Assembly: GCF_003028855.1 (NCBI RefSeq)
Contig: NZ_CP028324.1
Location: 5,890,001 to 5,954,000, forward strand
DNA length: 64,000 nt
Source of the DNA: Pseudoduganella armeniaca
GTDB taxonomy: Bacteria; Pseudomonadota; Gammaproteobacteria; Burkholderiales; Burkholderiaceae_D
Direction: 5' to 3'
The notes below the pieces were generated by a model. It ran no database searches and was not told the DNA's origin. It was given only the letters and a program-made list of their open reading frames with translations. The first letter of the stretch is position 1; each line of letters begins with the position of its first letter. Shown piece by piece: positions 38,143 through 48,424 of this stretch. A program made the translations under genes and the position numbers.

Positions 38143-40373
38143 CAGAACTCCTTGCGCGCGGTGATGCCGAAGTAGCGACGGTCGTCGCGCGGCACCACGC
38201 GCGTCACGTAGCCCGTCGCCGTGACGAGGTTCGTCGCATACGACTTGTCGGCCAGGTTCTTGCCGACCAGTGCCACCTTCCAGCCGCCGGCGGACGACGA
38301 CAGCTCGATGGCCGCGTTGACGATGCCGTAGGCCGGCTGGATCGCATCCGGCGACTGGAACAGGTCGTACTGCGTGCGGGTCTGATATGAGTAATCGGCA
38401 CTGAAGTCGGCGTTCCAGCCGTTCGCGAGCGGCAGCGCATAGGCGGCCCGCACGAAGCTCTTGAAGTGCGGTGCGAACGGCAGCGTCTTGCCGTTCAGGT
38501 TGCACGAGGCGGCGGCGGCCGGCGGGCAGTTGAACTGGTCGATGCGCGCGTCCGTATAGGCCAGCGCCGCGCTCAAGGTGACGCGGTTCGACGGCCGCGC
38601 GCTGACGTCGATCTCGGCACCGCGCGTGGAGACATCACCGGCGTTGACAAGGCGCGTGACCACGGCGCCGGCCACGGTGTCGTAGAAATTGGCCTGGTAG
38701 TTCGCATACTCGGTATGGAACAGCGCCACGTTGACGGTGAGGCGGCGCTCGAACGCGCTGCCCTTGATGCCGGCCTCGAACGAGTTCGACGTTTCCGGTG
38801 CCAGTGCCAGCGTATCGCGCGGCAGCATGTTGAAGAAGACGTTGTAGGCCGGGCCCTTGTAGCCGCGCGAGTAGGTTGCAAACGCCGTCGCATTCGGCGC
38901 CAAGTCGTGCTGCACGCCGAGCCGGCCCGAGTAGCCGGTCTCGGACGTGTCGCCCGCGCTTTGCGTGCCCGGCTGCACGCCGGGGAAGGCCACGGTTCGG
39001 GTGGACGTGCGCGCATGGTCGTAGGCCAGCTCGTCGCGCGTCCAGCGAGCGCCGGCCAGCAGGCGCCACGCGGGCGCGACGTTGATCGTGGCTTCGCCGA
39101 ACAGTGCGTAGCTGTCGCTGTCGATGCCGTAGTCGGCGCGGCCGCTGTCGGTGGCGGTGGTCGTGACGCCGGTGGTGACTATACGTCGGTAGGTCTCGCG
39201 GTCACGCCCGTGCAGGTAGAAGGCGCCGGCCACGTATTCGATTGCCTGCTCGCGCGGCGAGGCCACGCGCAGCTCTTGCGACACCTGGCGGAAGTCCACG
39301 GTACCGATGTCGCGCGTAGCGGGATAGGCGCTCGTCACGCGCGCGACATCGGCGCTGTTGCCGATCGGGGAAGTGGTGGTGCGCTGCGTATTGTCCCAGT
39401 CGCGCAAGGCCGTGATCGACGTGAACGTGTAGCCGTCGCGACGCCATTCGAGCTGCGCCGAGATGCCCTTGTTGATGTCGGCGACGGCGTTGGCCAGGTC
39501 GGCGTTGACCTGGCGGTTCTCGCCGCTGGCGACGACCGGCAGCAGCGCCTGCGCGAAGGCGGCGCTGCTTTGCCGGTAGGCCGTCTGCGTGGGCGAGCTG
39601 TCCGACTTCAGGTAGTCGGCGATCAACGCGATGTCGAGGTCCGCGTTCGGCGTGAAGTCGAGCCGGCCGCGGATGCCGCGCCGCTCGTAGCCGTTGACCT
39701 TGCCGCCGCCCTGCACGTTGGTGACGTTGCCGTCGTAGTCCGACAGTACGGCGGTGACGGCACCACGCAGCACGCCCGGCTGCAGCGCGCCGGCGATGCC
39801 CGCACGCACGCGCTTTTCGTTGCCCTGGTAGTACGAGGCATCGACAAAGCCGCCCGGCTGCTCGCTGGCCGCGCGGCTGACGATATTGAGCACGCCGGAC
39901 GACGCGTTCTTGCCGAACAGCGTGCCCTGCGGCCCGCGCAGCACTTCGATGCGGTCGATCTCGAGCAGGTCGATGGTGGCCTGGCCGGGCCGCGCGTACA
40001 CCACGCCGTCCACTACCGTCGAGACGGTCGGCTCCACGCCGGGCGAGGTCGAGATGGTACCGATACCCCGGACGAACAAGGTCGAGTCCTTGTTGCCGCC
40101 CTGCTGGCGGAACGTGGCGCTGGGCACCTCCTGTACCACCGTGTCGATGCTGGTGCGGTTGCTGCGTTCGAGCCGTTCGCCATCGACCACCGACACGGCC
40201 AGCGGCACCGACTGCAACGAGGCGCTGCGGCGCGTGGCGGTCACCGTCACGCTGGCGACCGCCTCGCCCTGGCCGGCGTCGGCCGCTTCATTCTCCGCAG
40301 CCCCTGCCAGCGCCGCGCTCAACACCAGGCCGCCACCAACCACGAAACCGACCTTTCCCGACTGCTTCCTCAT
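38142..40373 (-). CDS. TonB-dependent outer-membrane receptor
   Basis: 743 residues with a signal peptide (end near ALAGAAENEA), a TonB-box-like segment SVTVTATRR, plug domain (RSNRTSIDTVVQEVP, IDRIEVLRGPQGTLFGKN) and a beta-barrel ending in the aromatic residue F. It imports a ligand across the outer membrane at the expense of TonB energy. Gene context (coupled monooxygenase, divergent LacI and SsuA-type protein) points to a sulfate ester, sulfonate or other organosulfur ligand rather than a siderophore. Confidence 0.92.
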   Translation of the reverse strand: MRKQSGKVGFVVGGGLVLSAALAGAAENEAADAGQGEAVASVTVTATRRSASLQSVPLAVSVVDGERLERSNRTSIDTVVQEVPSATFRQQGGNKDSTLFVRGIGTISTSPGVEPTVSTVVDGVVYARPGQATIDLLEIDRIEVLRGPQGTLFGKNASSGVLNIVSRAASEQPGGFVDASYYQGNEKRVRAGIAGALQPGVLRGAVTAVLSDYDGNVTNVQGGGKVNGYERRGIRGRLDFTPNADLDIALIADYLKSDSSPTQTAYRQSSAAFAQALLPVVASGENRQVNADLANAVADINKGISAQLEWRRDGYTFTSITALRDWDNTQRTTTSPIGNSADVARVTSAYPATRDIGTVDFRQVSQELRVASPREQAIEYVAGAFYLHGRDRETYRRIVTTGVTTTATDSGRADYGIDSDSYALFGEATINVAPAWRLLAGARWTRDELAYDHARTSTRTVAFPGVQPGTQSAGDTSETGYSGRLGVQHDLAPNATAFATYSRGYKGPAYNVFFNMLPRDTLALAPETSNSFEAGIKGSAFERRLTVNVALFHTEYANYQANFYDTVAGAVVTRLVNAGDVSTRGAEIDVSARPSNRVTLSAALAYTDARIDQFNCPPAAAASCNLNGKTLPFAPHFKSFVRAAYALPLANGWNADFSADYSYQTRTQYDLFQSPDAIQPAYGIVNAAIELSSSAGGWKVALVGKNLADKSYATNLVTATGYVTRVVPRDDRRYFGITARKEF

Positions 40374-40457
40374 GACTTCTCCATATGCGAAAAACCGCGC
40401 TGCAAAGCCGGAAAACCAGCTTTGCTCCGGCCCCGTGCGCTGTTAAGATTTTTGTAT

Positions 40458-40469
40458 GGTACCGATACC
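40458..40469. promoter_or_regulatory. Candidate LacI-type operator between divergent genes
   Basis: GGTACCGATACC is an inverted repeat (GGTA-4-TACC) in the 151-base divergent gap, 56 bases before the LacI start and 85 before the TonB-receptor start. LacI-family operators commonly have this pseudo-palindromic form with a central CG-type step. Confidence 0.5.
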
Positions 40470-40524
40470 GTCGAAGTGTCAGCGACGGTCAAAATGAAGT
40501 CAAAGAATTAAAAAAATCTTCGAT

Positions 40525-41577
40525 ATGTCGATTGAGAATATGAGCCCACCCACCCCGCGCAAACGCCGCGGCTCCGGCCGCGCGACGATCCACGACGTGG
40601 CCCGCCTGGCCGGTGTCGGCTCGATCACCGTGTCGCGCTACCTGAAGAAGAACGGCTACGTGTCGGCCGAACTGGGCGCGCGCATCGATGCCGCGGTGGC
40701 ACAGCTGAACTACGTGCCGAACCTGGTTGCCGGCGGCCTGGCTTCGTCACGCGGCAAGATCGTCGGCATGGTCATCCCCAACATCTCGGGGCCCATCTTC
40801 GCCAGCACGATCCAGAGCTTTTCCGATACGCTCAACCGCCATGGCTACCAGGTGCTGCTGGCCTCGAGCTACTTCTCGGCGGAGCAGGAGGAAAACGCCG
40901 TGCGCACCTTCCTCGGCTGGTCGCCGGCGGCGCTGGTCGTCACGGGCCGCTTCCACACCAAGGGCACGGAGGCGCTGCTGGCCGGCGCCGGCATCCCGGT
41001 CGTCGAGACCTGGGACTACCACCCGCGCCGCAAGCCGATCCAGGTGGGCTACTCGAATGCCGAAGTGGGCGCGCAATCGGCGCGCTACCTGCTGGACAAG
41101 GGCTACCGCCGCATCGCCTATGTATTGAACAGCGTGGCGGGTGACCTGAGTGCGCTGGACCGGCGCGACGGTTATGCCGCCGTGCTGCGCGAGCGCGGGA
41201 TAAAACCGTGGACCTACACGCCGACCGAGCTGGCGCCGTTCGACGCGGGCCGCCAGGCGCTGGAGGCGCTGACGCGGGGCCGCAGGAAGGCCGATGCCAT
41301 CGTGTTCGCCAACGACAACCTGGCGGCCGGCGCGCTGCTCGCGTCACAGCGCGCCGGCATGCGCGTGCCCCAGCAGTGCGCGCTGATGGGCTTTGGCGAC
41401 TATGCGTTCTCGCCACTGCTCTTGCCCAGCCTGACGACGATCCGCCCGCCCGGCCGCGAGATCGGCGAACTGGCCGCGCGCCGCATCCTGCAGGCGTTGG
41501 GCGAGCTGGAACCGGACCAGCGCAACGGACGCCTCAACCTGCTCGATTGCGAACTGCTGGCGCGCGAGAGCGCCTGA
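40525..41577 (+). CDS. LacI-family transcriptional regulator
   Basis: 350 residues. The N-terminal helix-turn-helix is TIHDVARLAGVGSITVSRYL with hinge YVPNLVAGGLASSRGK, followed by a periplasmic-binding-like ligand domain. The effector pocket resembles GntR/sugar-acid-type LacI proteins, but here the gene is flanked by transport and monooxygenase genes of organosulfur type, an unusual partner for LacI. Divergent from the TonB-receptor gene; the SsuA-like gene follows by 15 bases, so it probably controls both directions. Confidence 0.9.
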   Translation: MSIENMSPPTPRKRRGSGRATIHDVARLAGVGSITVSRYLKKNGYVSAELGARIDAAVAQLNYVPNLVAGGLASSRGKIVGMVIPNISGPIFASTIQSFSDTLNRHGYQVLLASSYFSAEQEENAVRTFLGWSPAALVVTGRFHTKGTEALLAGAGIPVVETWDYHPRRKPIQVGYSNAEVGAQSARYLLDKGYRRIAYVLNSVAGDLSALDRRDGYAAVLRERGIKPWTYTPTELAPFDAGRQALEALTRGRRKADAIVFANDNLAAGALLASQRAGMRVPQQCALMGFGDYAFSPLLLPSLTTIRPPGREIGELAARRILQALGELEPDQRNGRLNLLDCELLARESA

Positions 41578-41592
41578 CCCATTGGAGAAAAC

Positions 41593-42516
41593 ATGCGACG
41601 ACTGCTTACCCTGCTCTTCCCCCTCCTGCTGGCTGGCGCTGCCCATGGCGCCGATACCGTGCGCATCGGCTTCCAGAAAGGCGGCGGCCTGCTGACGATG
41701 CTCAAGCAGCAAGGCGCCGTCGAAAAGGCGCTGCCCGGCACCAGGGTGCGCTGGATCGAATTCCCGACCGGCCCGCAGCTGCTGGAGGCGCTCAACGCCG
41801 GCAGCATCGACTTCGGCACGACGGGCGCAGCGCCGCCGATCTTTGCCCAGGCGGCCGGCATCGATGTCGTCTACGTGGGCGCGGAGCCGCCGCCCGTGCA
41901 GGGCGAGGCCATCATCGTCAAGCCCGGCTCGCCGATCCGCACCGTCGCGCAGCTGAAGGGGAAGAAGGTGGCGTTTGCCAAGGGCTCCGGTTCGCACCTG
42001 CTGCTGGTGGCGGCGCTGAACAAGGCCGGGCTGTCGCTGCGTGACGTGCAGCCGGTGTTCCTGGGACCGTCGGAGGCGCGCGCCGCGTTCGACGGCGGCA
42101 GCGTGGACGCGTGGGTGGTGTGGGACCCGTACCTGGCGGCAGCGCAGAAGGCGTACGGCGCCCGCGTGGTGGCGGACTACACGGGCCTGCCGCAGGCCAA
42201 CGGTTTCTACCTGGCCTCGCGCGACTTGACGCAGCGCTCACCGCGTACGGTCGCCGTGCTGCTGGAGCAGATCGCGGCGGCGGGACAGTGGGCCAATACG
42301 CACCAGAAGGAGATGGTGGCGTTGATGGCGCCGCAGGTCGGCGTGGCCCCGGACGTCATCGCGACGTGGCTGGGCCGCGCGCACGCGGGCGTGACGCCGG
42401 TGACGCCGGCCATCGCCGCCAACCAGCAGCAGGTGGCGGATCTGTTTTATCGGGAGAAGCTGATTCCGCGGCCGGTGACGGTGGCGGGACAGGTGTGGAA
42501 CTGGCAGCGCAAGTGA
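41593..42516 (+). CDS. Aliphatic sulfonate-type substrate-binding protein (SsuA-like)
   Basis: 307 residues with signal peptide (cleavage near AAHGA). Motifs VRIGFQKGGGLLTMLKQQG, SIDFGTTGAAPPIFAQAAG and VDAWVVWDPYLAAAQ are those of SsuA. GGAG lies 6 bases before the ATG. No permease or ATPase gene accompanies it; those functions must be shared with another locus or lost. It is co-directional with the LacI gene. Confidence 0.9.
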   Translation: MRRLLTLLFPLLLAGAAHGADTVRIGFQKGGGLLTMLKQQGAVEKALPGTRVRWIEFPTGPQLLEALNAGSIDFGTTGAAPPIFAQAAGIDVVYVGAEPPPVQGEAIIVKPGSPIRTVAQLKGKKVAFAKGSGSHLLLVAALNKAGLSLRDVQPVFLGPSEARAAFDGGSVDAWVVWDPYLAAAQKAYGARVVADYTGLPQANGFYLASRDLTQRSPRTVAVLLEQIAAAGQWANTHQKEMVALMAPQVGVAPDVIATWLGRAHAGVTPVTPAIAANQQQVADLFYREKLIPRPVTVAGQVWNWQRK

Positions 42517-42543
42517 ACCTTGCTCACGGCTGTTGCAACCCGG

Positions 42544-42598
42544 AGGTGACAGGCACGCATTTGCAGGTCTCCGACCTGCAAATGCGTGCCTGTCACCT
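42544..42598. repeat. GGTGACAGGCAC-type hairpin, 26-bp perfect stem
   Basis: Two 26-base arms (42544-42569 and 42573-42598) are perfectly complementary around TCC. The outer part GGTGACAGGCAC is shared with 52741-52794, while the inner part is unique. It lies between convergent genes and can terminate both. Confidence 0.9.
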
Positions 42599-42606
42599 GG
42601 GGTTCA

Positions 42607-43038
42607 TCAGTGGTGGTGGCCGCAGGCGTGCGGCTTGGCTGCCGCCCCCGGCAGCACGGTGCCCGGCTCGCGCCCGCTGTCGCCCTCGAAGCCGGCGGCA
42701 TGCAGCCGGGCCATGTAGTCGGCCCAGCGTTCCTCGATGTTGGCGCCCAGGTCGTACAGGTACTCCCACGTGTACAGGCCGGAATCGTGGCCGTCGCTGA
42801 ACGTCGGCTTGACGGCGTAGTTGCCGACCGGTTGCAGGTCGAGCAGCGTCACGTCGCGTTTGCCGACTTGCAGTACCTCCTGGCCGGCGCCGTGGCCGCG
42901 CACTTCGGCCGATGGCGAATACACGCGCAAGAGCTCGAGCGGGATATTGAACGTGCGATTGTCGTCGAAGCCGATCTCGAGCACGCGCGATTTGTTGTGG
43001 ACGGTCAGGCCGGTGCAGGCAGGCATGGTGGAGCTCAT
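42607..43038 (-). CDS. DUF971 protein with His-rich C-terminus
   Basis: 143 residues from the ATG that overlaps the HIT gene stop (an internal ATG at 43026 is possible). The DUF971 core spans LTVHNKSRVLEIGF to FSDGHDSGLYTWEYLY, and the tail ends in PHACGHHH, a possible metal-binding end. Unlike the operon member at 4951-5250 it lacks the Cys pair. Function unknown. Confidence 0.85.
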   Translation of the reverse strand: MSSTMPACTGLTVHNKSRVLEIGFDDNRTFNIPLELLRVYSPSAEVRGHGAGQEVLQVGKRDVTLLDLQPVGNYAVKPTFSDGHDSGLYTWEYLYDLGANIEERWADYMARLHAAGFEGDSGREPGTVLPGAAAKPHACGHHH

Positions 43039-43466
43039 TTCAGTTGGTCGATGATGGCCGCGTGCAGCCGAGGCAGCAAAGCGGCGCGCGCTTGCAGCGT
43101 CTCGGGCGATGCATCGCGCTGGCGCGCACCCCACGTGGGGTTGGGGAAGTGCGCGTCGTCAGTGTAACGCGGGATCACGTGCCAGTGCACGTGCGGTGTC
43201 ATGTTGCCGAAGCTGGCGACGTTGACCTTGTGCGGTGCCAGCACGGCACGTTGCGCCGCCTCGACGGCAAACACCGCCGCCATCACGTGCGCCCGCTCGG
43301 CCGGCGCCAGGTCCGTCATCTCCTTCACGTGCGCCTTCCAGACCACACGCGTGAAGCCAGGGTAGCCCGGCTCCTCGACGGCGACGACCGCCAGCCGCTC
43401 ATCCTGCCAGACGATGGCACCAACAGGCGGCGCCGCCAGCAGCGTGCACAGGTCGCACGCACTCAC
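43035..43466 (-). CDS. HIT-family nucleotide hydrolase/transferase
   Basis: 143 residues. The HIT motif is HVHWHVIPR (H-x-H-x-H). N-terminal CDLCTLL could bind zinc. HIT proteins hydrolyse nucleoside phosphoramidates or dinucleoside polyphosphates. The gene overlaps its upstream neighbour by 4 bases and the DUF971 gene by 4 bases, forming a tight three-gene unit. Confidence 0.9.
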   Translation of the reverse strand: MSACDLCTLLAAPPVGAIVWQDERLAVVAVEEPGYPGFTRVVWKAHVKEMTDLAPAERAHVMAAVFAVEAAQRAVLAPHKVNVASFGNMTPHVHWHVIPRYTDDAHFPNPTWGARQRDASPETLQARAALLPRLHAAIIDQLK

Positions 43467-46400
43467 ACCAGCACCCGCTCGATGCCGCCGTCATTGGCGC
43501 GGCGGACGTAGTCCGGCAGCCAGTTCTCGCCCAGCAGGTGCTTGGCGATCTCGACGACGATGTAGTCGGCCGTGGTGCCCGAGTCCTCGTTGTAGCGCGA
43601 CAGGCCCTGCAGGCAGGACGGGCAGCTCGTCAGGATCTTGACGTTGCCGTCGAAACCGTCGGCGCGCAGCTTGTCCGACCCCTTGACCATTTCCTCTTCC
43701 TTGCGGAAGCGCACCTGCGTCGAGATGTCCGGGCGCGTCACGGCCAGGGTACCGGACTCGCCGCAGCAGCGGTCGTTCTTCTCGATCTTCACGCTGTCAT
43801 GTGTCTGCACCAGCGCGTTGACCGTCTTGACCGGGTCCTGCAGCTTCATCGGCGTGTGGCAGGGATCGTGGTACATGTAGCGCGTACCGGTCACGCCTTC
43901 CAGCTTGACGCCCTTCTCCAGCAGGTACTCGTGGATGTCCATGATGCGGCAGCCCGGGAAGATCTTCTCGAACTCGTAGGTGGACAGCTGGTCATAGCAG
44001 GTGCCGCAGGAGACCAGCACCGTCTTGATGTCCAGGTAGTTCAGCGTATTGGCCATGCGGTGGAACAGGACGCGGTTATCCGTCATCATCTTCTCCGCCT
44101 TGTCGTAGTCGCCCGAGCCGCGCTGCGGATAGCCGCAGCACAGGTAGCCCGGCGGCAGCACCGTCTGCACGCCCACTTCCCACAGCATCGCCTGCGTGGC
44201 CAGGCCCACCTGCGAGAACAGCCGCTCCGAGCCGCAGCCCGGGAAGTAGAACACCGCTTCCGTGTTGGCGTTGGTCTTCTTCGGATCGCGGATGATCGGG
44301 ATCATCTTGTTGTCCTCGATGTCCAGCAGCGCGCGCGCGGACTTCTTCGGCAGGTTGCCCGGCATCTTCTTGTTGATGAAGTGGATGACCTGCTCGCGCA
44401 CGGGCGGCTTGCCCGTCGTCGGCGGCGGTGCCTTGGTCTGCGCGCGCGCCACCTTCTTGAACACCTCGTTGCCCAGGCGCTGGGCCTTGTAGCCCCAGCC
44501 GATCATGGTCTGGCGCGCCGCGTTGATCGTGCCCGGATCGGTCGCGTTCAGGAAGAACATCGACGCCGCCTTGCCGGGGTTGAACGAGCGCTTGTCCATC
44601 TTGCGCAAGAGGTTACGCATGTTCATCGACACGTCGCCGAAGTCGATGTTGACGGGGCACGGCGTCACGCACTTGTGGCATACCGTGCAGTGATCGGCCA
44701 CGTCCTCGAACTCCTCCCAGTGGCGGATCGAGATGCCGCGGCGGGTCTGCTCCTCGTACAGGAACGCCTCGATCAGCGACGACGTGGCGAGGATCTTGTC
44801 GCGCGGCGAATACAGCAGGTTGGCGCGCGGGATGTGCGTGTTGCAGACCGGCTTGCACTTACCACAGCGCAGGCAGTCCTTGATGCTGTTGGCGATCTCG
44901 CCGATGTCGCTCTGCTGCATGATCAGCGATTCGTGGCCCATCAGGCCGAAGGAAGGGGTATAAGCATTGGACAGGTCCGCATCCATGCCCGGCAGGTTCA
45001 GCAACTTGCCCTTGTTGAAGCGGCCTTCCGGATCGACGCGCAGCTTGTAGTCGCGGAATTCGCCGATCTCGTCCTCGGTCAGGAACTCCAGCTTGGTGAT
45101 GCCGATGCCGTGTTCGCCCGAGATGACCCCGTTCAGCGAACGGGCCAGCTGCATGATGCGCGCGACGGCCTTGTGCGCGTCCTGCAGCATCTCGTAGTGA
45201 TCCGAGTTGACGGGCAGGTTGGTGTGCACGTTGCCGTCGCCGGCGTGCATGTGCAGCGCCACGAACACGCGGCCGCGCAGGATCGTCTTGTGGATCGCCG
45301 CCGCCTCGTCCAGGATCAGCGCGAACGCGGCGCCGTTGAAGATCTGGCGCAGCGGCGCGCGCAGCTCCTGCTTCCAGCTCACGCGCACGGTGCGATCCTG
45401 CACGATGTCGAACAGCGTGGCCCGCGGCTGCGTTTGCAGGCGCTGCTCGAACGCGCCGCCCAGCTCTTCGAGGCCCAGCTGGTACAGCTCCACGCGGGCG
45501 TCCGCCAGCGGCTGGTCCAGGTTGGCCAGCAGGTAGGTCCAGCGTGCCTGCACCTGCTCGATCAGCGCCAGCGCCTGTTGCGGGCGCTCGCCCAGCATCT
45601 CGGCGTCGCCGACCTTGTCGTCGGTGGCGTCGTCGCTCTTGCCGATCGGGAGATTGCCGGCGGCGAAGAAAGCGCGCAGCGCCTCGGCGAACTGCAGCTT
45701 GTTCTTGATCGACAGCTCGATGTTGATGCGCTCGATGCCGTCGGTGTACTCGCCCATCCGGTTCAGCGGGATGACGACGTCCTCGTTGATCTTGAACGCG
45801 TTGGTGTGCTTGGCGATGGCCGCCGTGCGGGCGCGGTCGAGCCAGAATTTCTTGCGCGCTTCCGGGCTGACGGCCACGAAGCCTTCGCCCACGCGGGTAT
45901 TGGCCAGGCGTACCACTTCGGAGGCGGCCAGCGCGACGGCGTCCTCGTTGTCGCCGACGATGTCGCCGAACAGCGCCATCTTGGGCAGCACGCCGCGCTT
46001 CGATTTGGTGGCGTAGCCGACCGCGCGCAGGTAGCGCTCGTCCAGGTGCTCCAGGCCAGCCAGGCGCAGGGTGGCGAACTGCTCGCCCTGTGCCGGCAGG
46101 CCGTCCAGGTAGTCCTTGATCTCGACGATCGACGGGATCGCGTCGCGCGCCTGGCCGAAGAACTCCAGGCAGACGGTGCGCGTGAACTTCGGCATCTTGT
46201 GCAGGATCCAGCGCGCCGACGTGATCAGGCCGTCGCAGCCTTCCTTCTGGATGCCCGGCAGGCCGGCCAGGAATTTATCCGTGACGTCCTTGCCCAGGCC
46301 CTCCTTGCGGAACTTGCGGCCGGCGATCTCCAGGATCTCCGTCTTGAACGGCGCGCCCTTCGCTTCGCCCTTGGCGTTCGGATGCGTCCACTCCAGCTTG

Positions 46401-47475
46401 AAGCGCGCCAGCGGCGCATCGTGGATCTTCGACAGGTTGTGGTCCAGGCGCGTGACCTCGAGCCAGTCGCCGTTCGGATCGACCATGCGCCACGAGGCCA
46501 GGTTGTCCAGCGCCGTGCCCCACAGCACGGCCTTCTTGCCGCCCGCGTTCATGGCGATGTTCCCGCCGATGCAGGAGGCGTGCGCGGAGGTCGGGTCGAC
46601 GGCAAACACGAAGCCGGCCTTCTCGGCCGCTTCCGACACCTTGTTGGTGATGACGCCCGCTTCCGAGTAGATGGTCGCGTATTCGCGGTCCACGCCCGGC
46701 AGCACCTTCATCTCGACCTGGCCCAAGGTCAGCAGCTTTTCCGTGTTGATCACGGCCGACATGGGCGAGAGCGGAATGGCGCCGCCCGTGTAGCCGGTGC
46801 CGCCGCCACGCGGGATGATGGTCAGTCCCAGCTCGATGCAGCCTTTCACCAGGCCGGCCATTTCCTCTTCCGTGTCCGGCGTCAGCACGACGAACGGATA
46901 CTCGACACGCCAGTCGGTGGCGTCGGTCACGTGGGTGATGCGCTTCATGCCGTCGAAGCAGATGTTGTGCTTGTCTGTGTAACGCGACAGCACCTTGGTG
47001 GCGCGCTTGCGCAGGTCGTACATCTGGCGGAATTCGTCGCCGAAGTCGGTGACGGCCTTGTTCGCGGCCGCCAGCAGCTTTTCGACGTTGCCGCTGCGGC
47101 GCGCGGCATCGCCGCCCGCTTCGTCGGCATCGACCGTCAGGCGGCGCTTGTCCACCTCGGCCAGGCGGTGATGCAGTGCGTCGATCAGGGCCTGGCGGCG
47201 CTTCGGGTTGTCCAGCAGGTCGTCTTGCAGGTAGGGGTTGCGGCGCACCACCCAGATATCGCCCAGCACTTCGTACAGCATGCGCGCGGAGCGGCCGGTC
47301 TGGCGCGCGCCACGCAGCTCGTCCAGCAGTCGCCAGGACTCTTCCCCAACAGGCGGATGACGATTTCGCGGTCCGAAAATGAGGTGTAGTTATAGGGAAT
47401 TTCACGGACGCGGCTCGGTGCATGGCCGTCGGGAGATTCTGCGAGAAGTGCCTGGATTTGTGCTGGGGCGTTCAT
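43463..47475 (-). CDS. FAD/4Fe-4S oxidoreductase (DUF3683 + GlcD-like + GlcF-like), one-base frameshift near the start
   Basis: About 1337 residues if the frame is restored. From the N-terminus: DUF3683 segment ([20 protein letters not shown]), FAD-binding PCMH domain ([17 protein letters not shown]), FAD-oxidase C-terminal domain ([13 protein letters not shown]), two Fe-S motifs [11 protein letters not shown] and [13 protein letters not shown], and two CCG domains ([24 protein letters not shown]). Glycolate oxidase/D-lactate dehydrogenase-like, fused in one chain; the substrate is probably a 2-hydroxy acid. The first 43 codons are in another frame from the rest; a missing G/C in the CCCC at 47344-47347 would join LLG to [10 protein letters not shown]. 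The uninterrupted part from 47281 codes for 1272 residues. Confidence 0.87.
47344..47347 (-). other. Frameshift position in the FAD/Fe-S oxidoreductase gene
   Basis: The plus-strand run CCCC should be CCCCC to keep the family-conserved reading continuous. The residues on both sides match the expected protein. Confidence 0.75.
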
Positions 47476-47701
47476 TATGCTGGAGGAACAGAAGACGCTA
47501 GGAGGGCCATTCTAGCGTATTGCGGCGCACAACGTCCCAACAGCCTTAGGTCCGGCCCGGGTTCCGTTAACGTCAAGTGGCGAAATAATATTCGGACAGC
47601 GGCCCGGCAAAGGGCTCTGCCGTCGGCGTCCGGCGATCAATGTGACGAAAATTTGCTCAGGTAGTGAAACTACAAAATTAGCTGCGTCGCATGCAACATC
47701 G

Positions 47702-48196
47702 TCAACCGCCCAGCATGCGCGCCAGGCCGCGCCAGAAGCCGTCCGGCACGTACAACAACAGCGCCGTCATCGTCAGGTAGCGCGCCAGCTTGCCGATCGC
47801 CATATAGATGACAGCCGGCCAGAATGGCAGCTTCAGCCACCCGCCCAGGGTGCAGAGCGGATCGCCGATGCCGGGCACCCACGACAGCAGCATGGTCTTC
47901 GCGCCGTGCCGGGCCAGCCAGCCGAACCAGCGGCTCTCGCGCTCCTTGGCGAATGCGGCCTTGGCGTAGTAGCCCATCCAGTAGTCCACCACGCCGCCCA
48001 GCGTGTTGCCGCAGGTGGCGACGGCGATGGCAGGCCAGAACATCGCTTCGTTGGCCTTGACGACTGCGAACACGGCGGGCTCGGAGCCCAGCGGCACCAG
48101 GGTCGCCGAGACAAAGCTGATCACGAAGACCGACGTCAACCCCACCGCGGGCGCGGCCAGGAACGCGAGCAGCCAGGCGACCGCCGATTCGATCAT
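47702..48196 (-). CDS. YqaA/DedA-like inner-membrane protein
   Basis: 164 residues with about four hydrophobic segments and the motif TCGNTLGGVVDYWMGYYAK, as in YqaA/SNARE-associated Golgi (VTT) family proteins, plus SWVPGIGDPLCTLGGWL. VTT proteins are linked to lipid scrambling or transport; the short YqaA class has no proven role. Gene stands alone. Confidence 0.87.
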   Translation of the reverse strand: MIESAVAWLLAFLAAPAVGLTSVFVISFVSATLVPLGSEPAVFAVVKANEAMFWPAIAVATCGNTLGGVVDYWMGYYAKAAFAKERESRWFGWLARHGAKTMLLSWVPGIGDPLCTLGGWLKLPFWPAVIYMAIGKLARYLTMTALLLYVPDGFWRGLARMLGG

Positions 48197-48424
48197 GGCG
48201 TGGTCCGATTCCGGTATGACTGCTGAGGTGGCGCTGGCGCGGTGTCGGTCATCTGATTTGAAGGTGGCGGGAGGAGTCCATTATAATGAGTCGCACCCAG
48301 CACATCCCGCACGAATGAACTGTCCCGCAGACCCGCCGGACCCGTGTTCGCTGCCTCTCTCCGGTTACCCGCCGTTGACATGTTGTCTCCCCCGGAGCGA
48401 TCCGGTCAACCGACTTTGCAGACC

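Noticed and set aside
43538..47389. A plus-strand open frame of about 1280 codons opposite the FAD/Fe-S oxidoreductase
   Set aside because: Same type of antisense artefact; the minus-strand protein has clear FAD and Fe-S motifs.
43463..47475. Pseudogene call for the FAD/Fe-S oxidoreductase
   Set aside because: All domains are otherwise intact over 1272 codons and ilvA has the same single-base loss in a G/C run, so a sequencing error is the simpler explanation.
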